A DNA stretch of 20,231 nt from Jimgerdemannia flammicorona (lineage: Eukaryota > Mucoromycota > Endogonomycetes > Endogonales > Endogonaceae), in assembly GCA_003990745.1 (NCBI GenBank), contig RBNI01001959.1:1-20231 (forward strand), given 5' to 3'. Of the stretch, positions 8,267 to 17,084 are shown piece by piece. The number at the start of each line of letters is the position of its first letter. Positions within the stretch are counted from its first letter, which is position 1. The notes under the pieces were generated by a model. It had not been told where the DNA came from and searched no databases. It worked only from the letters and a program-made list of their open reading frames with translations. Position numbers and translations under genes: made by a program.

Positions 8267-8354
8267 TTTGAGATTTGTGGTTCTTGTTAGTTGCTGCTAC
8301 TGCAGTTTCTTGATCCTTCTTTTATTCTTCAGGATGCTTGTACTGTGGTCACAA

Positions 8355-8398
8355 TGACTCACAGTTGGTCATCATTGCTCATCTCATATGCCATATGA
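8355..8398. promoter_or_regulatory. Conserved U3 motifs: TGACTCA and CATATG palindrome (5' LTR)
   Basis: TGACTCA at 8355-8361 and the 15-nt palindrome TCATATG-C-CATATGA at 8384-8398. Both match the 3' LTR exactly although flanking bases differ. Confidence 0.4.
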
Positions 8399-8479
8399 TC
8401 TTCTTGTACTTTAATCTGGTGGCTTGTAAGGAAAGGCTGTCTCCTGTATTGATGTCATCATTCTGGGGTCACCGTTACA

Positions 8480-8582
8480 ATATATAGATTGGTATAGTAA
8501 AGTAGTCTTGGTTGCTTAGTGTACTAGATATAGTATGTGACTAATTTATGATTTTGGCAAGACAATTCTACTGCACATTATA
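8480..8582 (-). mobile_element. 3' LTR remnant of element B
   Basis: Aligns with 13565-13667 through shared blocks such as AGATTG, AGTAAAG.AGTCTTG, ACTAGATATAGTAT and CTAATTTAT.ATTTTGG. Its minus-strand start is TATAATG where the right copy has TGTAAC, a G-to-A change. It is broken at 8479 by element A. Confidence 0.75.
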
Positions 8583-9087
8583 TCAGTCTCTACTAAAGAA
8601 TAGTCTATTTTTGGACTATCCTTTAATCATAATTCCAATATGCATAAGCTTCTTCAGTATTAATACCTGAACTATTATCTTCATTTAGATCAGAGTTACT
8701 CTATTTGACAGATTCTTCTTCTTCCTCTGGGAACAGGATCTCAACATAGTTAATAATACTCCAATAGGTAGTGGGACTCATGTTTTGTATATCATTTAGG
8801 TAGAATTGTGCCTATATCAGTACTGGGATGTTTTGACTATAGATTGTATACAATCTGTCTACAGTAGTAGTGTTTTTCCAGATCAGGCCAGCGGAGTTTC
8901 TGATGTAAGTTAGGTCTGCAGTTAGAAGGTTCTGCAACTGTTCTCCAATTACATAGTAGGCTTATAGCTGGTGGACTTACAGTAAATATCTGGCCAGGGT
9001 GAGGTTCTTATATAGTTTGACTAGTTGGCAATATACTTACTAAGGAGTATTCTACTTAAAATAGTTAACTTGAAGGAGATGTACTTC

Positions 9088-9480
9088 TTTCTTATCTGAG
9101 CTTCCAAATTCTTCAGCTTATCTTATTCCTTCAGTTAGTTTGGAGACTTCTTGTAATTGTGGGGTCTTGACTTTTATGAAAACTACTTGAGCAATCTTTT
9201 GCCCTCTAATGATTCAGTATTATTCTATACTACTATTGTACAAAATGATCTTAATTTCACCTATATATCCTGAATCTATAGTTTCTCCTTCTATGATTAT
9301 TCCTTGTCTGGTAAGTCCAGACCTTGAGGTTAGTTGGATATAAGTTCCTTAGAGTGGCTACATGGCTAGTCTGGTTCTGAACATCAGTATTCTTCCAGAC
9401 TTGATGAGTTCATCCTCTAGACTGTAAAGGTTATATTCTATATCTTCTTGGTGAGCTTTGGTCAGAGATTTGGCCTTGGG
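9088..9480 (-). pseudogene. dUTPase domain of element B
   Basis: Motif 1 is decayed (EDIEYNLYS, for the usual D-A-G-Y-D-L). Motif 2 is LTSRSGLTRQG. Motif 3 is GETIDSGYIGEIKI with the catalytic Asp (9276-9274) and Tyr kept. Motif 4 is RGQKIAQVV. Motif 5 is decayed (AEEFGSSD, for GFGSSG). It is a different dUTPase from those of A and C: motif 2 has TSRSGL rather than KTRSSL and motif 4 GQKIAQ rather than RIGQML. TAG/TAA/TGA stops interrupt it. No RT follows. Confidence 0.85.
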
Positions 9481-10537
9481 ATATAGCAGGGCATACTAGG
9501 CAACATTCTTGCTGAGTTTGGACTATCCTAGAGCTGAAGCTCTACTGGTAAGAAGTCTCCAAGCTCTGAGGTTAAGGTGCAGCCATCTGGCTCCAGTAGA
9601 GGAATCTTGGAGATAGTTAATTCCTCTTTTTCCTGTAGGGTCTAGGGCTTCTATAAAGTTGGTAGCATCTTCTACCCATTCTTGGTGAGTTATATATCTG
9701 ATTGAAAGCTAAGATGTCTTCTTCCAAATTATAGATCTTGAGAGTTCTTCTTCCTGGTTTCTTGGCTTGGCTTTTTTGAATCTGACCTCTGTTATCTCCT
9801 CTCTTCAATGTGTGGATTGCAATATCCTGGCTAAGATGGATCTTCTGGTGTCTGCAGTCTTAGCAGTCTGAGTGTCTTCTATGATTACAATATCTCATTG
9901 CTCAGAAATACTATTCCTGGTTATTGATCTCTTGTTATCTTGGGAATTGGTATCTATCTTGGTCACAAGTTGGAGGAAGAGTGGCCAAGAGGTATACTTC
10001 TATTCAGGTAAAGAGATCTTGTCCTCTAAATTGACTTTGTAATCTTATGGTAACTTCTTGAAGGATAGTTGGCTGTATAATGATAGTTGGGAGTTCTAAT
10101 CTTCAGGACCTCTGTCTTTCTTATTGATCCAATAGATGGCACTAATAATAGTAGTCTCAGGGAGAGTAAAAGACTATTTGATGTGGACATCTTCCTAGCT
10201 GAAAGGCTCTTTCTTAGTATATTTCTTGCTTTGAAATAATGGAGATTATACTGGATCCTTCTTCAATATTCTAGAGTTCATTGTCTTCAGGTGGTATCCA
10301 GCAAGGGTCATTTTAGGGAATGAGTTTGAGAACCTCTTCTTCTTTAGATACTTCTTGTTTAGGAACCTCCTGTTCAGGGATTTCTTCTTTCTCAAATAAT
10401 TCTTTATCCCAGATTACTTATACTTCTGCAGCTTCAGCTACAGATATCTCTGGAACATATCTTCATTTCTTCTTTCTTCTTCTACACTCAGAGTAGACTA
10501 TACCAGGTGAATTCCTTGTCCCAATAATCTTGGAGGA

Positions 10538-10576
10538 GTGCTCAGAATACTTGTGTCTTTTGAGACAGATGAGGCA
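10538..10576 (-). other. Cys/His cluster, possible zinc-knuckle remnant (element B)
   Basis: Reads ECLICLKRHKYSEH, spacing C-x2-C-x3-H-x4-H. It resembles a damaged CCHC knuckle (C-x2-C-x4-H-x4-C) and lies after the capsid-like part, as in Gag. Followed by a basic stretch (RRRKK). Confidence 0.4.
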
Positions 10577-11269
10577 TTCTTTGATCTCTCCTGCAATGGC
10601 TCTAATAGTGATGGGGATGGTATTTCTGGCCCACATATTATCTTCTGGTCTATTATCTACTAGGTTGATTCAGAGATTGAGTCTGAGATCATTTTCATCT
10701 TTGGATTCTTCTTCCTCTTCTATAATGAATTCTTTACTGTCTTCAAAGTCTTTAACAGAATGGGCTTTAGTCTTCTTGTACTGAGTTTAATTCCTTTAGT
10801 TTGGTGGTTCTGAATCTCTTCAGTCACTTCTTTTATTGTTACATTCAGTGATATAGTGTCTAAATTATCTATAGTAGAAGTATTAGACTTAGGCTCTGTC
10901 TCAGACAGGGTATCTTGTTTCTTCGTACTAGTAGCTCTTATTATCTCTGGATAGATAACCTTGATTCCTCTATAGTAGATACCCTCTGTTGTCTTGTTAG
11001 TAACTCTGATTTTTGTGTGTAATGAGTTTTTCAATCTATCCAACCAATTGGTCCAACTTGGAACTAAGGTCTTAAATTTTACTCCTATCCTTCTTTTCTT
11101 CTTTGGCTGGCTTTCTTTCTTCAGATCTTTTCTGTTCTTGAAGGAGTCCTTGTAGGGCTTTGATCAGAATATCTTCTTTGTCATCCTTCTTATCATAGTC
11201 ACTCTAGGTAGTTCCTTATCTGATATTGAAAAATCCTTAGGCTACATCTACTTATTCTTCAGATCTTCT

Positions 11270-11744
11270 AATACCTAGAGTGTGGACATACTGAATAATG
11301 TTCAGGGAAATTTCATTCATGAAGGTCATTGGACCTATAATGTCTTAGTTGGTAGTATTGAACCCAATTGCATGCATTCTCTTCTAAATTCTAGTGAAGA
11401 ATACTCTGAGCAATTCTTCAAGATTTATCTTCATTCTTATGATGGATTCTTGAGTCTTATAGCAGGTCTCATTTCCTGTATTCTTCTCAATGAGCCAATG
11501 GATCATAGTTTCATACTCTACTAGCCAAATTGGTACTATATTGATGACTGCTCTAAGGTCTGAGTTTAGATCATTCCTTACTCAGGTAAAAATTCCTTTG
11601 GCTGGTTCTCTAAGTTGGATCTTGTAGATGGTAATTTTTTTCAGAGATAAGGTCCTTCAGAGCTACAATTTCTTTGATTCTATTAAGGAATTCTCTTGGA
11701 TCCTCTTCAAGGTATTCTACAAAGGTTGGTAATGGAGTGGCCAT
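11270..11744 (-). pseudogene. Capsid-like Gag region of element B
   Basis: From ATG 11744, TPLPTFVEYLEEDPREFLNR resembles the opening of Gag capsid in A and C (short P-x-F-x-G-Y block, acidic pair, then F-I/L-x-x-F/I). It continues with DLNSDLRAVINIVPIWLVEY and ETMIHWLIEKNTGN. One frame change lies near 11635 at an A-run, and TAG/TGA stops follow. Assignment rests on pattern and position only. Confidence 0.5.
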
Positions 11745-12703
11745 TTTGTCATCACTATCTTCTGATTCTAGTTCTGGTTTGGATTTTAACTCTGGTTTAG
11801 ATTCAGATTCTGATTCACTTTCTGAATTATTGCTAAAGTTCAGAATACTTAGATATTCTAAGAATGGTATTGGAGATCTTGGATGAGATAAGATAGATCT
11901 GAGTATCCTTAAAGGAGCTACTCCTTGATCTTTTTGTTCTATAATAGCTAGTGGTAGAGATTCAATGAGTGAAATTAATAGAACTTCTATAGAAATTCAG
12001 ACTTATTCAATGAGGTCCTCAAGTTATTATACAAGCTCATTAAAAACTCTAATAGGGCTGTCTATATAATCTGGTTGATCTGGTTAGTCTAGTACTAAGT
12101 CTATTGATACTAGCTGGAGATTCTGTGCTATACTGACTTCTGGTTGAGATCCTTCTAATGCTGGGTAGTTAATAAGTCTTAAAGTAATTACTTCTCTTTC
12201 TGTCCAAATACTGGTAATGACTAGTTCTCCTATAATAGTAGAGATTAGTATTATATCAAATATATCCAGTTTGACTGTGGGTTCTTGTGAGCTAAAAAGT
12301 CATATTGATTTGAAATCTTCTCAGTTGAGCCTCTAAATGTAATATATTCAGCTCAATAGAGGCAAATTATAAGATTGGGGATTGATATAGTTTGGCTTGA
12401 GCTTTCAGTTATGTTGTTAAAAAGTGATAAAATATTCTAAGATTCCTTATTAGTATTTAGTAGTATAATAATCAAAGCTGGATATCTGTGAGTGATTTCC
12501 TTATTGGGTCAGTTCTCTGGATATAGCAGCAATTTGTATATGTATAGTGTAGTATACATAATAGTTTGACAATTTAGTGGTTTCTTTCTTGAGTGGCAGT
12601 GATCTCTATATAATATAATAATCTCCAAAAGTATGTAATTTCTGGTATTATGATCTGGGTAGTATTTCTTATGCAGATTTGATAGATAACTTGATTTGGT
12701 GTA

Positions 12704-12960
12704 GATTCTCCTAAATTAGCATACTTCTTAATTAATAGTATGGATAATTTGGGTAATGCAGATTCTTTCTGAATCAGCTCTTCTAGAAATATTAGATAAC
12801 TTGATGACTTAGATAACTTGAGTGACTCAGATTCTTTCTGAATCAGCTCTTCTAGAATATTAGATAACTTGATGACTTAGATAACTTGAGTAACTCAGAT
12901 TCTTCCTAAATTAGACTTAGGTGGTGGATAATTCAGATAACTCAAATGTTACAGATTCTT
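12704..12960. repeat. Tandem repeat array, 57-69 bp period (element B)
   Basis: Units begin GATTCT at 12704, 12761, 12830, 12898 and 12954. The units at 12761 and 12830 are nearly identical (69 and 68 bp); the outer units are shorter and diverged. On the minus strand the 69-bp unit is 23 codons (ELIQKESESLKLSKSSSYLI plus FLE). It lies between the 5' LTR and the Gag-like region. Confidence 0.85.
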
Positions 12961-13333
12961 TCTAAATTGATAGACTTTCTGAGAAATAACTTAGATGACA
13001 GTTTCTTATAAGTTATATCAAAGACTGACTTTGTTTATATGGGATTACATCATAGATTAGCTCTACTGTAAAGTTATGTCAGATAGACTAACTTGTGGCA
13101 AGAATAGTGGGCTCTCTGAAAATACAGGCTTCTTTTGAAAATAGACTTATTCTTTTTATTAGAAAGTAGACTAGAGTGAAAAATAGCTTACAATCTCCTA
13201 GTAGTAGCTATAGAGTAGGTGTTTATTTTAAGTATTACAATCCAATTTCTTTAAGATCAAGTGACTTTTGACAGATATATTTCTCAAAGTATAGTAGGCA
13301 GACTTGTCTTTTGCTTTAATTTTTGGACTGAGG

Positions 13334-13365
13334 TTTATTCACTCTTATCTCTAGGGTATTTTATA
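13334..13365 (-). promoter_or_regulatory. TATA box and AATAAA of element B LTR
   Basis: TATAAAATA at 13365-13357 and AATAAA at 13339-13334, 26 nt start to start. TATAAAATACCC and GTGAATAAACCTCAG match element C. Confidence 0.65.
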
Positions 13366-13422
13366 CAGTTGTAGTTACTATCTAATTATTATATTACTAA
13401 TTATATATTGCTATTTATGGCA

Positions 13423-13522
13423 GGTATACTGGGATAGTATAGTGTACTGAAATGATATAGTATACCTACTTAGTATAGTATATCTGTAAAAAAAAAAAAA
13501 AATACTCAGTACAGTATACCAG
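13423..13522. repeat. AGTATA-rich inverted repeats around a 15-nt A tract
   Basis: GGTATACTG...GTACTGA (13423-13450) pairs imperfectly with TCAGTACAGTATACC (13506-13520). Inside it, GATATAGTATAC (13453) pairs with GTATAGTATATC (13472) with one mismatch. A run of 15 A lies at 13488-13502. It falls in U3 of element B. Confidence 0.6.
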
Positions 13523-13667
13523 ATCAATATAGATAAACATACTGTTTCTGATATCTCTGATTAATTATATAGATTGATGTAGTAAAGCAGTCTTGATTGT
13601 TTAGTATACTAGATATAGTATATAGCTAATTTATAATTTTGGTAGAATAATTCTGCTACTTGTTACA

Positions 13668-13920
13668 ATATATATATTTAATATAAGCAAGAATGCTCTA
13701 AATAGTAGAAATATCTAAAATGATAGATATAGTAAAATTTTAATTATAATATTTATCATCTATATATATCTCAATAAATTATAAATCTTTTTTATTTTAT
13801 TTTTTCTCTTATTTAGAATATTTGAGTAAATTAGAAATAGTGATAGTAATAGTGATAATAGTAATAGTGATAATGATAAATAGTAATAAAGGTAATAGTA
13901 ATATTGAGTTAAATATATAG
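13668..13920. other. AT-rich spacer between elements B and C
   Basis: No ORF seen. Very AT-rich. Positions 13838-13910 are low-complexity, built from GTGATAGTAATA-type units. It is the flank of element B and possibly the insertion target of element C. Confidence 0.6.
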
Positions 13921-14031
13921 TATGATGGTCAATCCAAATTAGTAATATGAATCAGGGGAATTAAACATTTGATCGCAGTACCTGAATCTGATTCCCAGTA
14001 TAGTATAGCCTTATAGTTAGCCAAGTTTTCA

Positions 14032-14129
14032 ATTTAGACAATGTTGAAATATTTTAATACTTGCGAAATCGATGACCCGATATAGTATAGTATTTAGACA
14101 ATGTCGAAAAGTCTCAACACTTGCTAAAT
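14032..14129 (+). repeat. Pair of 38-bp direct repeats, 60-bp period (element C LTR)
   Basis: Units at 14032-14069 and 14092-14129 share ATTTAGACAATGT.GAAA and ACTTGC.AAAT. Differences such as TCTCAAC versus TTTTAAT are C-to-T. Confidence 0.8.
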
Positions 14130-14180
14130 AACTCATAACTTAGCCATGTAACTCAGTAGCCATCTCATAGTTAGCAAACT

Positions 14181-14214
14181 TATATAAATAACCCAGTATC
14201 TTAGAGTGAATAAA
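14181..14214 (+). promoter_or_regulatory. TATA box and AATAAA of element C LTR
   Basis: TATATAAATA at 14181-14190, then AATAAA at 14209-14214. TATAAATA to AATAAA is 26 nt start to start. Confidence 0.7.
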
Positions 14215-14396
14215 CCTCAGATTGAAATAGTTTAAAAGCAAAGAGAAAGCAAAGGAACTAGTAAGCCTGCGGGCAGATATACTTCGAACTCATCCACCTC
14301 TGCATACTGAGGACTCTGTGGAGTCAAGAAGATCAAGAATTCAAGATACAGAAATCTGACGTACTTACAAGGTTAAGCATCTGCTACATTACAACT

Positions 14397-14413
14397 TGGT
14401 GCCCATTGGCTGG
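14397..14413 (+). other. Primer-binding site of element C
   Basis: TGGTGCCCATTGGCTGG, 3 nt after the LTR end, identical to element A. The next 34 nt of leader are also shared apart from three transitions. Confidence 0.8.
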
Positions 14414-14495
14414 TGATTCAAGACGAATCCCTCACTTTCAAGCTGAACAACAAACAACTACTACCACAAGAACTCATACAACACAATCAGACAAA

Positions 14496-15308
14496 ATGGA
14501 CATGAAATCACCTGTATTCCATGGATATACTTCAGATGAATCAATCGTCACCTTCATAGACGATTTCGAGCAGTATGCTGCTGTTAGGATCTTAACTGCA
14601 GTACAGCAAGTAGCCCTCATGCCCTACAGCCTATGAGGACCTGCAAGAGCAGCATTCACAGCCACAATCCATGCAGGAAATGATGCCAATGCTATACTGA
14701 TAGCACAGAAGACCTGGCTCCAGAATACCTATTATACAGATGAGATCAAGCAAGCCCTGAAGGACCAGCTCAATACAATATGTCAAGGAATGAGCAAGGA
14801 TCCAAACACATTCTTCACAAGAATCTGATATCAGATAATCCTTGCGGATTATACTGATGCCATCCAAGACCAAGTAGCTGAAGTAATCTTCATGAAAGGA
14901 GTTTACCCAGAGATAGCCTTGGCCATCTACTCATCACCAGTAGTCCTGGATCTGGCACAAAAGGTCATCTATGCTCAGCGATATTGGATAGCCAGACATC
15001 TACAAGACCATACAATGGAAAGAGTGACTGGAGTTAGGATCAAAGCACCCAAGACAACCAGTGTGATCCCTACTACTATGATCAATCGAAAGACACCACA
15101 ACCAAGAGCTACAGAACAACAGAGAAACAGTGATCCTATGGAGGAACTTGCCAAGCAGTTTGCCAAAATGACCGCTCACCTAGGAGATATAGTAAAGGAA
15201 ATCAGAGGAAGAGATCGCCACCCAATTCAGAAGTTTGCTGCCACCTCAGATAAGAAGAAAGGTACCTGCTACAGTTGCAGAGAAGAAGGCCACTACTCAT
15301 ATGAATGT
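14496..15308 (+). pseudogene. Gag of element C with intact zinc knuckle
   Basis: Capsid part starts at MDMKSPVFHGYTSDES, shares YYTDEIKQALKDQLNTICQG and KGVYPEIALAI with element A, and ends in CYSCREEGHYSYEC (15267-15308), a full C-x2-C-x4-H-x4-C knuckle that would bind RNA. Stops at 14634 and 14826 break it. Confidence 0.88.
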
Positions 15309-15839
15309 ATGAGTGAAACCAAGTGCAAGGCCCAGCCAAGCAATGCTACTACTAGAAATAAAGAGCAAGCCAACATCATCACCTTTGAGGAGATCAGAGA
15401 TTCAGACAAGGAATGGGAGGCCTATCTTGCTCAGACCACTAAGAAGGATGTTCACAAGGAACCCTACAAGAGACTGTCAGGAAGACTCAAGAAGAACCCA
15501 GTGGAAAAGCAGATGGAAACAACCACAGAAAGCCAAGCTGAAGAAATGGATCAAGACATAGAGCTCAAGCAAGCAGTCCAAGATATCATCCAAGGAACCA
15601 CTCCAGCAAGTGAAGGAGAAAAGGAGAAGAAGCTTCGCAAGACCAAGACTTTCAAGTATGATATCTTCAAGGATCTTAGCCAACAAAAAGTCAATGCAAC
15701 CTTCAGCCAGCTGGCAGAAATCCCCATATTCAGGCAGCAAATGAGATTTGGACTTGCAGAAACCACCAAGGAGCAAGGTTGGAAGATAACGGAGGCCAAT
15801 AATGTTCAAGAAGACTCTGGAGAGAAAAGTGAAGACAAC

Positions 15840-16215
15840 CACAAGACTTCTGCCTATACAACCTGCCAAATCGAAGATAGAATCTTTGAAACCATCATAG
15901 ACACAGGAGCAGGAGGATGTCTCCTTAGTAAGAAGGCAGTAGATCGCTTAGGATGGGAGATCGAAGAAGCAACCAAGCTGGTATTCGTCACAGTAGATAG
16001 CATAAGAGCCACCCCTCTGGGAAAGATCTGAGATGTTCCCATCAAGTTCAGAAGAGCAACCATCCCAGTTGATGTGATTGTAACCAATGCAACTAACTAC
16101 GACATCCTTATCGGCAACCAGTGGCTTTACAAAGCCAGGGCAATAATCGATCTGAATGCACAGAAGATGCAGATTGTCTACTGAGGACAAAAGATGTGAA
16201 TCTCTATCAATGTTA
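15840..16215 (+). pseudogene. Aspartic protease of element C
   Basis: Active-site segment TIIDTGAGGCLLS with Asp at 15900-15902 and the C-terminal YDILIGNQWLYKA. TGA at 16029, 16182 and 16197 interrupt it. A KKKKK-type basic linker follows before the Cys/His module. Confidence 0.88.
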
Positions 16216-16391
16216 ACAAAGGAGTGCTCCTCGAGATAGAGGAAGAAGAAGGTGAGCAAGAGGAAGCCTACATAGTAACCACGCAGAAAAAGAAGAAAAA
16301 AGTCAGATAGATGAGTGAGGAGGAATGGTGTAAGAAGATTGCAGAAGGATATGTGCCACAAGGAGTCTGCCCCCACAGAATCAAGATGTAC

Positions 16392-16424
16392 TGTATGGAG
16401 CATGTCAATGATTGCTACCAATGC
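16392..16424 (+). other. Conserved Cys/His module C-x2-H-x3-C-x2-C (element C)
   Basis: MYCMEHVNDCYQC; all four ligands and their spacing match element A. A Lys/Glu-rich stretch and the acidic linker LEDSDDEEE follow. Confidence 0.55.
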
Positions 16425-16568
16425 ACTGATAGAATCAAGAAAATCCACTATGAAAGAAAATGGAAGGTTCTCGAAGAACAGGCCAGAAGAAAAAAGGAAG
16501 AGGAGGAAGATGATGAACCACCAGCCCTCCTAGAAGACAGTGACGATGAAGAAGAGATCAAGGTCAAG

Positions 16569-16985
16569 ATTCAGAAAATCCATCCTGATGCAGTTCTACC
16601 AGAATACAAGTCGAAAAATGCAGCCGGAATAGATATCACCACAGTTGAGGAAACTGTACTGGAGCTCCAGACAACCACCCTACTCACAACTAGACTGGAG
16701 ATGACTATCCCAAAGGACCATGTTGGAATTCTCAAAACAAGAAGCAGTCTGGCAAAAAGCGAAATCACCATTGAAGGAGGAGTTATCGATTCAGACTATA
16801 TTGGAGAAATATTGCTCATTGCAAGGAACCACAATCCTACAATCCCATTCCCAATCAAGAAGAAGGACTGATTGGCACAGATGCTGATCTTCTCAGTACT
16901 ACAACTGAAGATCATGGAAGTCAAGAAGTTGCGGGAAACAGAGAGAGGAAGGAAGGGATTTGGATCCACAGGAAGAGGAGTATTC
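16569..16985 (+). pseudogene. dUTPase domain inside Pol (element C)
   Basis: Five motifs in order: NAAGIDITT (1), KTRSSLAKSE (2), GGVIDSDYIGE (3, catalytic Asp kept at 16788-16790), a motif 4 ending in AQMLI and cut by TGA 16869 (Arg in element A), and RGRKGFGSTGRG (5). Apart from the stop it keeps the catalytic residues, unlike element A. It lies between protease and RT. Confidence 0.92.
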
Positions 16986-17084
16986 GCCAGCACCAAAATC
17001 ACCGAATTAGATCACAAGAAGGAGGAAACCACAACTAAGCACAGCTACACTATTGGGAATAAGTTTCCACTCAAGAAAGAACTC

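Larger units (their letters stand above)
1..8479 (-). mobile_element. Element A: Ty3/Gypsy-type LTR retrotransposon with pol-embedded dUTPase
   Basis: Read on the minus strand, the order is 5' LTR (6928-8479), primer-binding site, Gag, zinc knuckle, protease, Cys/His module, dUTPase, RT, RNase H, integrase, polypurine tract and 3' LTR (1-1225, cut by the window edge). RT before integrase is the Ty3/Gypsy order. The internal part is 5702 bp; with two full LTRs the element would be about 8.8 kb. It is inactive because of about a dozen in-frame stops. It lies inside an LTR of element B, so it inserted later. The base pairs just outside its 5' end are ATATA; the matching duplication would be left of the window. 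Confidence 0.93.
6928..8479 (-). mobile_element. 5' LTR of element A (1552 bp)
   Basis: It starts TGTAACGG at 8479 and ends CATGACA at 6928. Boundaries are fixed by the primer-binding site on one side and by the end of homology with the 3' LTR at the polypurine tract on the other. In transcription order it holds a TGACTCA site, a CATATG palindrome, the U3 ORF, a 35-bp minisatellite, a TATA box and a poly(A) signal. It is about three times longer than element C's proposed LTR, largely because of the ORF and minisatellite. Confidence 0.93.
8704..12300 (-). pseudogene. Gag-dUTPase polyprotein remnant of element B
   Basis: A decayed coding region of about 1200 codons, readable in pieces with scattered stops and at least one frameshift (near an A-run at about 11635). 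In order: an N-terminal part (REVITLRLINYPALEG); a Ser/Glu/Asp-rich stretch (ESESKPELKSKPELE); a capsid-like part from 11744 starting MATPLPTFVEYLEEDPREF; a Cys/His cluster at 10576-10538; an unknown region with IYWINKKDRGPED; an unknown segment HQEWVEDATNFIEALDPTGK; dUTPase at 9480-9088; and an unknown C-terminal part ending in an acidic EEEEE run near 8710. Start and exact ends are uncertain. Confidence 0.62.
8480..13667 (-). mobile_element. Element B: decayed Gag-dUTPase LTR element
   Basis: Bounded by a direct repeat of about 100 bp: 8480-8582 and about 13565-13667. On the minus strand the right copy begins TGTAACAAG, the same start as the other LTRs here. Element A sits in the left copy, so the rest of that LTR should be left of the window. 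The interior encodes a Gag-like region and a dUTPase. I found no protease DTG, no RT box, no RNase H and no integrase motif between the LTRs. The region is AT-rich and full of TAA/TAG/TGA stops, so it is older or more heavily mutated than A and C. Confidence 0.72.
13150..13667 (-). mobile_element. 5' LTR of element B (inner end uncertain)
   Basis: Starts TGTAACAAGTAGCAG at 13667. The promoter and poly(A) region (AGAGTGAATAAACCTCAG) is shared with element C's LTR (14203-14220). The inner end is estimated from element C's spacing; I could not find a clear primer-binding site. Confidence 0.55.
13921..14393 (+). mobile_element. 5' LTR of element C (left end tentative)
   Basis: The right end TACATTACA at 14393 is fixed by the primer-binding site. 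The left end is a guess: TATGATGGTCAATCCAAAT at 13921 weakly resembles element A's TGTAATGGTGACCCCAGAAT. This gives 473 bp with no ORF. Confidence 0.45.

Noticed and set aside
13488..13502. A15 as the poly(A) tail of a LINE or SINE
   Set aside because: No retroposon body, RT or box A/B promoter seen upstream and no clear flanking duplication.
8480..13667. Element B as an integrated pararetrovirus
   Set aside because: LTR-like direct repeats with TGTAA ends, TATA box and AATAAA are present and no RT is visible; the dUTPase alone is not enough for such a call.
14406..14495. Longer Gag start in element C beginning in the leader
   Set aside because: The codon at 14406 is TTG and overlaps the primer-binding site. 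The first ATG at 14496 matches element A's start.
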